Shown piece by piece: positions 1-10,189 of a stretch of DNA of 64,000 nucleotides. Made by a program: the position numbers and the translations under genes. This stretch comes from Armillaria gallica (taxonomy: Eukaryota > Basidiomycota > Agaricomycetes > Agaricales > Physalacriaceae). The notes under the pieces are model-generated. The model saw only the letters and a program-made list of their open reading frames with translations, was not told where the DNA came from and ran no database searches. The stretch is taken from the NCBI GenBank assembly GCA_037576215.1, contig JBANDB010000002.1:5704001-5768000 (forward strand), written 5' to 3'. Each line of letters opens with the position of its first letter. Position 1 is the stretch's first letter.

Positions 1-373
1 TGATGGTGTAACCATAGGCTGTTAATTGGGTATAAGCCCAGCCATGTTTATTATTCCTATCCATTATAGGTCTAAATATTATTTCTGAGATAATCGTCGT
101 TCCTAATCACTTTAACCACCTACTCTTTCAATGCTGACATTCCCTGAACAGGAATTTGTTTTTAGAAGATAACGATGGGAGCCTCAGAGTGTTAGTGTGA
201 CAGACGTGCGTCAAGATCGAGTAGATCGTGCTTGGTCCCTTGAGTAACAAATAAGATCTTGTCTAGATGCCGTTTCCATGCTCAAGTGAAATTCATAAAG
301 AGAAGCGGTATTAAGTATCAACGTTGTGGGGAATCCGTCCAAAAATTAGAGGAACATAATTACCGTGTTCACA
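1..373. other. Left edge, no gene seen
   Basis: AT-leaning sequence downstream of the minus-strand dioxygenase gene. I see no conserved ORF, repeat or RNA gene. It probably contains the 3' UTR and terminator of that gene. Confidence 0.5.
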
Positions 374-1436
374 TCACACGCCACGCGTCGCGTCCACGCC
401 GACGGTGATGTATCCTACGACGCCATTAGCAAAGTCCTCCCCATCCATCGGGACCACAGCCAACTCCGGGAACCATCCATTGCGCGCCTCTTCTTGGTAT
501 ATACCATCCACATCATTTGTAGTTCTTTCGATCTCTGTATGCCATGAGTATGGCTCCAGTGACATCAAGTACTGAGAGAGCTCCTCTCCGAGGAAGAATT
601 GACCGGTGCTAGACGTCGTATCAGTGAGAACAGTTCCGTTGGACCGGAGTACCCAGTCCTGATGAACCTGAACATGCAGAATGAGCCATTAGTCTTGGTC
701 CTACATCGAATAGCATTGCATACCTGTACATGCACATGGATGGCTCGCTCCACGTAGTACCCTGGGACAATGGTCTTCATCTCCATCACGCCTTCTTCGT
801 TAGTCGGCCACATGCCGCGAAGGAAAGTTGTGTCATCGGTATGGAGATCGAGTTCGACGCCAGGGACAAGCGTTGTGTTCAACTGTTCGAGGAGCTCTTC
901 GAACGGTGTGTTGGGGTCGCGCTTGGTGAATGAAGAGTAAGAACCGGTTGCATTGCAGTGCCAGACGTCGACGAGGACGTTCTGCATAGGCTCGCAGGTG
1001 TTGATGTCAATGACACCGATATCCTATTGAATAAATACGTCAGCGCGAAACAAATGTCAATCAAGCTGGGGCTTACAACGATCAAAGGGATACCAGCCTG
1101 GTCCTCCGTCATGTCCTGGCGCAGCGTCTGAGATTTTGGCCAGATGTATGGGCCAGTGGTGACTTCGGGGGTAAGAATGCAGGTCTCGTTTTGAATCTCA
1201 GGGTAGTACGGCGATTCGGTTGTGATTGTGACAGTCGAAGTGCCGTCTCGCTTCGTCAACTCCTTCGCGCGTTTCTCGATCCGTCTACGCTGCATTTCGC
1301 CAACATGGCGGGCGCACTTCGACGAAGCAATATCGCGAATGGCTATCTCCTCTGAAGAAAGCCTGGGAGGCGCGTGCGCAATAACGAGCAATGCACAGAC
1401 GGAGAGAGCAACGAAGGAACCTGAAATAACCCTCAT
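374..1436 (-). CDS. Secreted intradiol ring-cleavage dioxygenase
   Basis: Three exons (1436-1077, 1023-724, 667-374) joined by 53 and 56 bp GT-AG introns give a 317-residue protein. The start is the ATG at 1436, which opens a typical signal peptide (MRVISGSFVALSVCALLVIAHA region); the longer open frame upstream lacks that character. A TGPY motif near residue 105 and a PGYYVERAIHVHVQ motif at the end of exon 2 match the Tyr-Tyr-His-His non-haem Fe(III) ligands of catechol/protocatechuate dioxygenases. The family opens aromatic rings between two hydroxyls. Secreted fungal members are thought to act on lignin-derived catechols outside the cell (family knowledge). The substrate is not determinable here. 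It is complete and has no operon context. Confidence 0.88.
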
Positions 1437-1473
1437 GTTCGCAAGCGATGGGGAGATATCTGCAAGCATACCA

Positions 1474-1480
1474 TTTTATA
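1474..1480 (-). promoter_or_regulatory. TATA box of the dioxygenase gene
   Basis: TATAAAA on the minus strand, about 38 bp upstream of the chosen ATG at 1436. The short spacing supports that start and implies a very short 5' UTR. Confidence 0.5.
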
Positions 1481-1499
1481 GCATTACAGCCCTCGGAAA

Positions 1500-3610
1500 A
1501 ACAAAGAAAAAAACACCTCGGTCGCAAAAGGGCTGGACAAACTGCGCAGCTCGAGAGGTATTCTCATCAGAGCGACGAGCAAAATGCGTGTATATTGTAC
1601 TCATGGTTGGCATATACTCTGGCCAATAGAAAGAGAGATAATGACAATATGATCCTAAACAGACGTCATCTATCACAGGAAGTAGAAAGAATTTCATACT
1701 CACTTACATATGCGTGAGGTCGGAACCGATCCTACCACATGTGATATATGATGGGGTAGCTCCTCAATTTTGCCAAGCCACAGGTTGGGCCCCATTATGA
1801 AGCTTCGTATCATGCGACTCCATTCCAGTTTTGTCCATGAAAGGGATGCGCATAAGTATCTTCATTAAAGAGATACTCCGCATATCCTTAGCGTATTATG
1901 TCGGTGTAACTAGCCTGGTGGTGTGTGTAATGTGCGGCACGGGGTGGCGGTAAACTCAAGACTTGCATGGTCTCTTTGCGTCTGACTATCTCAGCTCGTG
2001 TCGCGCCTGAGGTCTGATCTCCGAGTAATCGGGCGTCGTTACTAGAAATGTAGTCGTCTTCAAAGTGACAGGAAAGACAAAAGGCATCATACCTCTTTTA
2101 TTTCATTAGTGCAGGAGCAAGGAAATTTGTTCCGACAATGTCATCTCGCTCATACAAATTCTGTGAGACTCGAGCCGCTTATTTGTCGAAGAGAAAAAGT
2201 TAAGTGTACCGACTGCGGCATCCTCGATCAAATCTGGGTCACGGACGCCGACGGTGAGATGGCTTGGCGACTCGGTGATTGAGGAATACCAAGAGAAATA
2301 TTGAATACTGAAGCCTGGGCTACGTGCAAAAGAAACGCAAAGTCAGAAATGCCGTCTCGGATGATAAGATGAGTCACCGATGTGCGACGATCCTTCGAAC
2401 ACGTACCTATGTACTGTTAATGCTCAACAAGGACCTATATCGAACTGGCTCATGGCAGTTGGCAGAGGTAAGTGGACAGGTTGCCGTTATCGTCTGTGGA
2501 AAGGTTCCTGGACAGATCGGCCTGCTGCGGCCCGAGCCAGACGCGTGACGGTGCTTTCTGTCACATGAATCACATGACCGTATCGCAACGCGTCAATTAC
2601 TTAGTCAGCCTTGGCCCTTCGAAGCTTTTTTGTCTCTTTTTTTGTCTTCTCAGTGACCTTGTTGTTACGAACTGCTGAGTTATAATGCATTTAATGGATC
2701 AAGCACGCATCAACCTAGACCTTGGAGCGGGTGAATGCAACGGGAGTATCTGGTTCTTTTGTGTTGTTCATCTGAACGAAACCGATTTGCTCCCAAGGTC
2801 CCTAAAGGTTCCCAGTCACTCGATATCCTTGACACTGTGAAGTGTATGTATCCTTTTTGGCAATCTTGCACTTAATATATCCCACCTCTTTACTCACACA
2901 GCGTAGATTTTTTTGACATTAGCACGGATTCGATTAGGTCCAGAGTGCAACTTCCGTCAATGCTGGCCCAGCTACGTTGAATAGTCATTTTTTATTGTGC
3001 TTCTAATGAATAGCTCGTTATAACCATATCAATCCTCTCCTTCTAGACCTATGCTCTTGTCATTTGACTAGTATCGCCGTGACGGTCCGTCATGATCATC
3101 TGCGGCTTCGCATTCGCATTCGCGCTCGCGCTCACACTTCCACTTTCGGGCATCTGTTGCCGTCCAGCTTAATCAAGTTAAGCGACTATTCAAGTCGAAT
3201 GAGAGATGGAAAACTGTCCTTGAAAGGAAGGACACGCCACTGACATTCTAATCTTCGTCGGATTTGATGGTATATCCCATGCCTTTGTGTCATCCTTTGG
3301 CTGGCACTTAGACTGTTTTCCAGGAATTAAAGCACACAGATACAATTTCATTAGCCTATAATACCAGCAAGTCTTTGCGGAAAGCCCCTTCATGCCTTCG
3401 ACTAGCTTCGGTTCTCAGCACTTTCAGCGAAATTTCAATTTCAAGTGGAAGACGGTTGGAAGGAGGTCACCTGGATGCTCGCTTGACCATCTGCCCCCGA
3501 GGTTCGGTCCGTTCGGTTCATACCTTCTTCGACACGGAAGTATCAGACCGGCAGAATATCACCTCATGTCCTCTTACATCATGTCAAAACCAAGTACCCC
3601 TTCGCTCTCG
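1500..3610. other. Intergenic, no gene supported
   Basis: About 2.1 kb between the divergent dioxygenase and Sde182-like genes. Only short overlapping ORFs without recognisable domains or splice patterns are present (for example 2324-2678). A small degenerate hexamer run, CGCATT/CGCGCT, lies near 3109-3132. The promoters of both flanking genes should lie at the two ends. Confidence 0.5.
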
Positions 3611-3619
3611 CATAGCGCG

Positions 3620-3627
3620 TATAAATA
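3620..3627 (+). promoter_or_regulatory. TATA box of the Sde182-like gene
   Basis: TATAAATA, 39 bp upstream of the ATG at 3659. Confidence 0.5.
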
Positions 3628-3658
3628 AACGGAGGACGACTTCCTCATCTAGGTCACC

Positions 3659-5403
3659 ATGTTCATTACTACCCTTGCGGTATGCCTAATATTATGCAGC
3701 GCACTCGCATGTACCCAATCTGTGTCCAACTTATCTGTCCTCGAATCCTTCAAAACCAAACCGCGTGTCTTCGTACTCACCGACATCGCCAACGAACCCG
3801 ATGATGAAATGTCCCTAACGCGTTTCCTCCTCTACGCAAACCACTTCTCCATCCAGGGAATCGCGGCGACCACTTCCACCTGGCTCCGGAACGAGACGTT
3901 CGCTTGGCAGATCCAAGAAAAGGTCCTGGAGTGGGGCGAGGTTCGGGACAATTTGACGAAGCATGCTGAGGGCTGGCCGGAGACGGAAGAACTGTTGGGG
4001 AAAGTATATTCGGGGCTGCCGGTATATGGGTTGGAAGGCGTTGGAGAGGGGAAGGATTCGAATGCTAGTGTGGCGCTTGTCGCGGCGGTCGACGAGGCAA
4101 GTGCGGACGATCCCTTGTGGGTTCCTATCTGGGGTGGTGCATCGGTGCTTGCACAAGCGCTATGGACAGTCAGTCTATTCGGGTTTCCCGCATCTCTTGC
4201 CTTTAAGCAATGGCTATAGGTTCAAGAAACAAGGTCACAAGTGGCCGCGGCAAATTTCGTAGCAAAACTACGAGTTTACGCCATCTCAGATCAAGACGAT
4301 GGTGCGTTTGATATAATATCTGGTACATGCGATGCGTGATACTTATTGCCACACTGTAGCTGGTCCTTGGATACGTTCCCATTTCCCGGATCTGTTCTAC
4401 ATCGCAAGTATTCACGCCTTTAGTCTGTAAGTCCTTCTCTGGACGGCAATTCCGAGCACTGAACAGTTCCTTAGGTACCGTTTGGCTACCTGGTCCGGTA
4501 TTTCTGGCGAGGCGTACTATGATTTCGACTTGGTAAATCTGTTCAATCATGTCTTCAAGCTGTGTTTTATCATCATACAAGGGCGGCCCAGATTCTAGTT
4601 TAGTCAGCAACGATTGGCTCGAGTCCAACATCAGGTCTTCTGGAAGCGTATTCGCAACCAACTACCCCAGATTTGCGTATATAATGGAAGGAGACACGCC
4701 ATCTTTCCTAAATTTGATTCAAAACGGCCTGTCTGCACGCGATCATCCCAACTGGGGCGGGTAAGTATCAACATTCTCGGCCTGCTCTACTCTGCTCATC
4801 CCACTTCTCAGATGGGGCGGACGATATGGGCGTCCCACGAACAAGAGTAACCAATGGGTTGATAGTATTGCCTGGAGAGTTCCCGGAACCGACGGACGAA
4901 ACTATACCTCCAACCAAGCGACAATCTGGCAATGGCGCAAGGCCTACCAATACGACTTTGCTGGACGAATGAACTGGACGGCGACTGCGGATTTCGGAGC
5001 AGTCAATCATAATCCGCGGTTATACATTAACGGGACTGGAGGCTCAGAGTACCTGTACATCGAGGTGGACCCCGGGACGAACGTCGTCCTAGATGCGCAG
5101 GGAAGCTTCGATCCTGACGATGGCGATCAGGTGATGTGTACGTGGTCGCAGGATTTTGGTGCGAGTTTGACTGGCATAGGTGACAATCAGGCTCCGGTGC
5201 TTAGGATCGAGGAGGGAGAGGGGGGTAAGCTCGTGACAGTGGTGGTTCCTAGTGAGGATACGATACGAAATAACGGGTACTGGTCGTTGTGGCGCCTGAT
5301 GGAAGGAGGGTTGGTACATGTGTTGCTGGAGGCCTGGGATGACGGTTTGCCTCCCCTTGTGAGCTATAGAAGAGCGGTTTTGAAGATAAGGGGGTTTGAC
5401 TAG
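3659..5403 (+). CDS. Secreted DUF1593/Sde182 nucleoside-hydrolase-like protein
   Basis: Six exons: 3659-4168, 4220-4301, 4360-4426, 4475-4532, 4582-4760 and 4813-5403, with all junctions GT-AG and in frame. The N-terminus is a signal peptide. After it comes RVFVLTDIANEPDDEMSL, the Asp-rich nucleoside-hydrolase-like signature of the family. Later hallmarks are a VPIWGGASVLAQALW segment, YAISDQDDAGPWIR across the second intron, and a WGGRYGRP stretch in exon 6. The C-terminal part has the beta-sandwich region of Sde182-type proteins. Family members are described as cellulose-binding or nucleoside-hydrolase-like; the actual reaction is unsettled. Length and domain order look complete. A role in extracellular plant-polymer degradation is inference. 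Confidence 0.86.
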
Positions 5404-5741
5404 GCATATCCTCCTTCTCTGTACATAACAGATATGTTGCCAGGTCGTTGTCATTGAACAGAAGGAGAAAAGGTAGTGATATTGCGCGGACAAGGGCGAT
5501 AGGCGTCCATTGACGATGTTGACCAAATCCCATGAGATGCGCGTGTCGTGCTTACACTTCATCAAAAGGAGAGCCCGAGAGGACCGCCGAGTTTAAAACC
5601 CGCCATGGCCATGATGCGCCCAATCGCTAGTGCCCGACAGGCTAAACAATTGCAAGTCTGGATTTGTGTCCGTCCTCAGGAATCAAGATGGTGGGGGACA
5701 CGTAAGAACTTTAGATTAGCCAATATAAACCACAAAAGATA
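5404..5741. other. Convergent intergenic region
   Basis: Separates the 3' ends of the Sde182-like gene (plus) and the SWIM-RING gene (minus). No further gene is supported. The short ORF at 5548-5763 runs antisense over the last SWIM-RING exon and has no recognisable content. Confidence 0.5.
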
Positions 5742-7497
5742 TCACCGCGCTCCATACTTCTGATAACCATAATATCTGCTCCCTCTCCTCACTCCATGAT
5801 AGTCTAACGAATAGATCAGTCACTGGGCACGTCAAGGAGACAGCTATAACGACTTACACGATGAAGTATCCCTCTGCGGACTAACTCCCGCTACCGCCGC
5901 CAGATTGACATACCCCTCCTGTCCAATAGCCTTGCCCTTGCCCTTACCCGCATCCGGCAGGACCCACTCCGCCCGACACCAAACGCAAGTAACGTTCTTC
6001 CCCGAGTTCTGAGCGGTCGTTCGCCCTTGGAGGATTATGAGTGCAAGGACAAAGGACCGTAAATAGTAGACGACCCACATTGAGCAAAACAGACCCCATG
6101 CAGAGCATTGCCGCAAACCTCGCACCAGGTAAGCCTGTTTTCTGGCTCAGTGTGCATCTTGTCGTAGCAGACAGGGCAGTCGTCTTCCTCTGTCGGCATG
6201 CGCTTATTGCTGGCCTTAGTGGAGTCCGAGGCAGGTGCTTTCCCAGTAGCTCGCAAATGAGCCTGACGAAGCCGCTCGTTCGCAACGGCGCTCGGCGCCT
6301 GGGCGAAAATATCTTGTAGCTCTGTCGTCAGAAGAGCTCTGGCAAGACGAGTCAGTGCCGGTGCAGAATACGATTAAGGAGCACGTACTTTTGATACCAG
6401 TGTGACGATTCATGGGGGACCTGGAGGACTAGGGCGCTGTGAGACGGATGTCAGTTGATGGAAAGAGACGGGTATGTACCTTTGATAAACACGAAGATCT
6501 AAAATCGATGCTCAGATCAAAGGCCGACAAAGAAGGGATAGGTACGTACGATATGCTTGCAATGGTTGCCCTTCGAAGCATCGGGACCTGAGGAGATCGT
6601 CAGATTTGATCAGGTGAATCGATAGCACCTACAGTCACAACGAGGTATATGGTCGATGACAACAGTATACACCTGACCCTTCATCAGACATGACAAACAA
6701 AAAATCACGTAAACCACACACATTCCCTGTGGAGCCCAAGACCTTGAAGGTCTCCTTCAACTCATCGCCGTAGCGCTCCCTGTCAATCATGAAGAACCTG
6801 ACACCAAATGAGTGTAAGCCAACATCGAAGGACAACGCTCCCACCTTTGCTCAATTACCCTATCCAACCTATCGAGAATGTTTTGAGGACACTTCTTTTT
6901 GAAGATCGCGCCGCGCTTCTCGGGCTTTGGTTTCGGTTCACGAGGTGACTTTGCCTTTGTCTTAGCTAGAGCTTTGAGGGGTGTTGGCGCTGCACCAGGG
7001 GCCATTTTTATATCGGAAATTGCCGCCGCCTTCGGAGGTGCCCTCGCCTGGGACGTCGATGGTGTGGGGATGGAATAGCCATGAGTAGGATCAGAGAACC
7101 ATGGGTCGACTGTGGGAGTGGAAGGATCACCCTGTTTTGTATCGCGACCGCTAGAGGAGCCGGCGATGGCAGCTGGATTATTAACTTGCAAGCCTGTTCC
7201 ATTGGCGATGGAAGGGACGCGGGGGCCTGTCAGAGTAACGCTGTTCCTGGTGTCTCCGGCAGGGCCAAACCAGTCATCGGAGTCTTCGGGCTTGACCTTT
7301 CTGGATCGCTTTGTCGGACGAACCGGATTGAGCGATGTTGGAATAGACGTAGAAGGTACACCAGGGCGACCAGTGTCCTCAGCTTTGACTTTTCTTTTTC
7401 GCGTTGCAGAATCGGGCGAACTCGACGCGTTCGTTGGGGGTGTGTAAACCCTCCAGTCTTCAAACTCGCCATTAGGCTTGCGTTTGAGAAGGGGCAT
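5742..7497 (-). CDS. SWIM zinc finger plus RING protein, probable E3 ubiquitin ligase
   Basis: Nine exons read 7497-6845, 6797-6722, 6672-6633, 6587-6550, 6498-6480, 6428-6389, 6338-6079, 6025-5858 and 5803-5742. They encode 451 residues with every junction GT-AG and in frame. The first 215 residues are a basic, Ser/Pro-rich, low-complexity tail with KRSRKVK-like nuclear localisation signals. The SWIM CxCx(n)CxH ligands are spread over three small exons (CDC, then CKH). The RING is CPVCYDKM ... WCEVCGNALHGVCF ... CVWCRAEW. The C-terminus ends in a Tyr/Arg-rich tail (YYGYQKYGAR). One exon is only 19 nt. A SWIM followed by a RING resembles ZSWIM2/MEKK1-type ubiquitin ligases (family knowledge). 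It is divergent from the H3-tail gene at 8008. Substrates are unknown. Confidence 0.88.
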
Positions 7498-7508
7498 GAC
7501 TGCGATTT

Positions 7509-7559
7509 CTGCGAGATTTTTCATGAAATAAAAAGACAAAGTGAGAAATAGGATCTTAC
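7509..7559 (-). other. Probable 5' UTR intron of the SWIM-RING gene
   Basis: A 51 bp GTAAGA...CGCAG segment lies directly upstream of the ATG at 7497. Removing it keeps the upstream frame open, but no in-frame ATG appears before a stop. It is therefore best read as a leader intron rather than coding sequence. Confidence 0.45.
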
Positions 7560-7921
7560 CCTTCTTGTGAATCAAAGTCTCAAGAGCCGGTAGAGAGACG
7601 AGACGATACGTGGAAGACGCGAGTCAAAAAGAAAGTTTCAAGTTAGTTTTCTCCCTCCCAATTTTATGGAGATGACAGAAAATCGTGTCGTTGGTAGACG
7701 CGTAGTGGTGGCGGAGGAAAGAGTCTTGACTGTGACGTAATAGTTCCCGCGATACCTCAAAAGTAGACCACGCGGTGGCTGTGTTATCTCAACTCCGAAG
7801 GTCGATCATTCATAACTTTTGCTCTTGACTCCGACCAAGAGACCCTCGTGGCTCCAGGTTTCCGTTCTCACCTTTACAAGTGTATATGATCTTTTTCTTA
7901 CCTTGCCTAACTTATCCCAGG

Positions 7922-7928
7922 TATAAAA
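7922..7928 (+). promoter_or_regulatory. TATA box of the H3-tail gene
   Basis: TATAAAA, 86 bp before the ATG at 8008, in the roughly 0.5 kb region shared with the divergent SWIM-RING gene. It supports active transcription of the plus-strand gene. Confidence 0.5.
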
Positions 7929-8007
7929 GTCTCACTTTCAAAATTCAGACTTTGCCACTTGAGCCACACTGACTGAATTTGTCTGTAGTTCCTCTCTTTC
8001 TACTCTC

Positions 8008-8917
8008 ATGGCTCCATCTCGCACGAAACAGACGTGATTTTTTCTGTTATTCCTGTCTCTTTGCGTGTCTGACATCTAAAGGGCCCGGAAATCAACGGGC
8101 GGGCGCAGCGCGAAGAAGTTGAATGTCGACGACATTGAAAAATTGTACGACTGCCAGAGTAGCTACTGCATATTTGATTAATCTTTCGTCCTAGCTCATC
8201 CTCATCATCTCGGCTGTCAGCAGCGTTCTTCTTCATTTCACTTGGCGATACTAATATATATGTGTTATCAAGGACTACGGCATACGAGCCGCCTGTTCCT
8301 ACAACTTCAACTACAACACCTAAATTCGAAAATGAACATCCATTAGTTGCTGCGCTTAATATGCTAGAAAATCCTCCGTACCGTCATCGCTTGTCTTTCG
8401 ATGAGAAACACGTTCTTACCAACTTCCTATAAACAGTGGACCGGCATCATATCACTTTTCTCCAAAGACAGAATATCCAGATAGGCCGTTTCCAAGGACT
8501 CCCGCACCTTCAATCCCCGGTCGTAACACTCAAACGTAAGTGTACTTGACACCCTAACACCATCCGAGACATCTAATCAACGTTACATAGAGCAAGGAAA
8601 TCCACTGGCGGTCGAAGGCCATCACGACCTCAAGAAAATACCTACTCATCCCTTTCTCACCCTGCGTAAGCTACGTAATTTCGCGACCCCCATTAAAGCA
8701 TGCTAACGCCTCGATAGATCACCGACACCAGGATCGAGTTCAAGTACCGCCCAACCTTTCAATATAGGCGCTACGGACCCAGATACGAGTCACCACGGTA
8801 CATCGGGAAGGATGAAACAGACGTAAGTGCACGACTATTTCCATCTGGTCACTTTATATTTACTCGCCCGTCGACAGAGCGAGGAAATCTACCGGTGGAA
8901 AACGAAGGGAGCACTGA
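8008..8917 (+). CDS. Protein with three histone H3 N-terminal tail mimics
   Basis: Eight small exons: 8008-8033, 8082-8144, 8195-8215, 8273-8377, 8437-8535, 8591-8665, 8718-8822 and 8878-8917. They total 534 nt, 177 residues, and end in TGA. The protein starts MAPSRTKQTARKSTGG, almost the true H3 start (ARTKQTARKSTGGK). QTARKSTGG recurs at residues 104-112 and 164-172, the last ending KQTARKSTGGKRREH. Lys equivalents of H3 K4 are kept in copies 1 and 3, K9 and S10 in all three, and K14 only in copy 3. Each copy is split by an intron inside the Thr6 codon, and all seven introns are phase 2, so exons are interchangeable. Between copies the chain is Ser/Pro/Thr-rich and looks disordered. No histone fold follows. 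It may be a decoy or scaffold for H3-tail readers and writers (inference); capture of an H3 exon is the likely origin. Confidence 0.8.
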
Positions 8918-9011
8918 CCATGGCAATGAATACGAACAGTCCGATCCTGCTTGTATGGGGTGAATGGGCCAGTACCTTTTCTGAAGGTGTCAATTAGTTA
9001 TACACGTTATT

Positions 9012-9449
9012 CTACTCAACGTTGAGCTGCACTCGGTCGCGAATCGCCGGCGCGCCATCAGCCATGCGTCGATAAAGGCTCAGCCACTCAGGCTGAAAGT
9101 GACTGTTCACGTAATGATAATCTTTTGGCGCGAAGGGTCGAGGCGTGCCATGAACGCGCCACACGCTATTGTGGTCCTTTCTTCGGAGGTGACTGAGTGA
9201 CGATAAGTTTGATCCGGCCCTCAAAAAGGCTGCCCAGCAAAATCGGATCAGGGGTTTAGTTACCGGTCTCCTTCCAACCACGAACATCGCGCCTTCGAAA
9301 ACGTCCCAAAGTGAAATTTCTAACTTTTCGCCATGTAGTACGTGCCTGAGATTGTGCTCTACTTCGCCTTTAAATCGCCTTCCGTAGTGCTGTTTCCTGG
9401 TGCCTGTTCCTCTTTCAAATCTCTTAAGGATAAATCTTGTCAGGCCCAA
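9012..9449 (-). CDS. Hypothetical 145-residue protein
   Basis: A single open frame from ATG at 9449 to a stop at 9012. The product is basic and Arg/His-rich (pI clearly high), with a C-terminal stretch HFQPEWLSLYRRMADGAPAI that looks like real protein. I recognise no domain. Trying splice sites inside it gave no better in-frame alternative. It lies convergent to the H3-tail gene, about 95 bp away. It could be a small nuclear-encoded organelle protein or a chance ORF. Confidence 0.35.
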   Translation of the reverse strand: MGLTRFILKRFERGTGTRKQHYGRRFKGEVEHNLRHVLHGEKLEISLWDVFEGAMFVVGRRPVTKPLIRFCWAAFLRAGSNLSSLSHLRRKDHNSVWRVHGTPRPFAPKDYHYVNSHFQPEWLSLYRRMADGAPAIRDRVQLNVE

Positions 9450-10189
9450 ATTTATCTTCTAGTCGTCAGTCCCTTTCCTTAGACTATCAATTCGAATTCA
9501 GTCAGGCAGTGGGCTGATATTCAACGGAGGGTCCTGTTGCTTTCAATATGCTAGTGCCATATCATAGCACCGCAAAATATCATGGTAAGTAATATTGAAT
9601 TTCTTCTAGTATATGCATAGTGGTGACTGAGCGTCTTTGACAGAAATCCTTGGGATGTGAATAAACTTCCTAGAAATTTTCTCCTTCCTGGCTCTCTGGC
9701 TTGTTTCCGCCAATCTCGTTGCCAGAATGCCTCCATTCCCTAACGTATCCGTCGACTTTCGTGTGGAGAAAATTTAGAATACTTACAAGAAGTAGAGGCG
9801 CGAAGCTCCAATGAAGCTCGCTGACCTCATCGACATACCACTTATGCATGATTCATCCGCATCTCTCGAATATTGATCTTTCCGACGCATACAGTTCTTG
9901 GAAAGCTCACTGAAGTTCAAACGTTCGAGTCAAGGTGCTCCACACCGGAAAATGCCGAACTACTATTGGCGGAGTCCGAACGAACCGGGATCCCGAAATC
10001 GTCCTTGACCGGTTACCACGACAATGGATCCACCCTGGGATCGCGGTGGCGAGCATTATTTCCTAGAGTATGTTTTCTTTCGCTTCCTCTTCAAAAGGAG
10101 GGCTTGCTACAACATTCTAGTAGGTCTCTTTACGAGTACATTGATATGCAGTGTGTCCTTTTTCGTAAATTCCTGTGTTTTGCCGCTCA
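9450..10189. other. Upstream region of the F-box gene
   Basis: Contains a plausible 5' coding stretch (about 9875-10068, ending LGSRWRALFPR at a GTATGT donor). It joins in frame to the F-box exon through an acceptor at 10189, but no in-frame ATG precedes it. Another ATG at 10024 with a donor at 10117 would also join in frame. The true first exon of the F-box gene is unresolved. Confidence 0.4.

Noticed and set aside
2324..2678. Three overlapping plus-strand ORFs as genes
   Set aside because: They overlap in different frames, have no recognisable domains and no splice or promoter context.
8008..8917. Remnants of an ordinary histone H3 gene
   Set aside because: No histone-fold sequence follows any of the three tail copies, all eight exons join in one open frame to a stop, and the linkers are unrelated to H3. 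Origin from an H3 exon is possible, but the locus is not a broken H3 gene.
9873..10068. Confident first exon of the F-box gene at 10190
   Set aside because: The join at 10068/10190 is in frame, but the stretch has no ATG and a stop lies shortly upstream. Kept only as an unresolved possibility.
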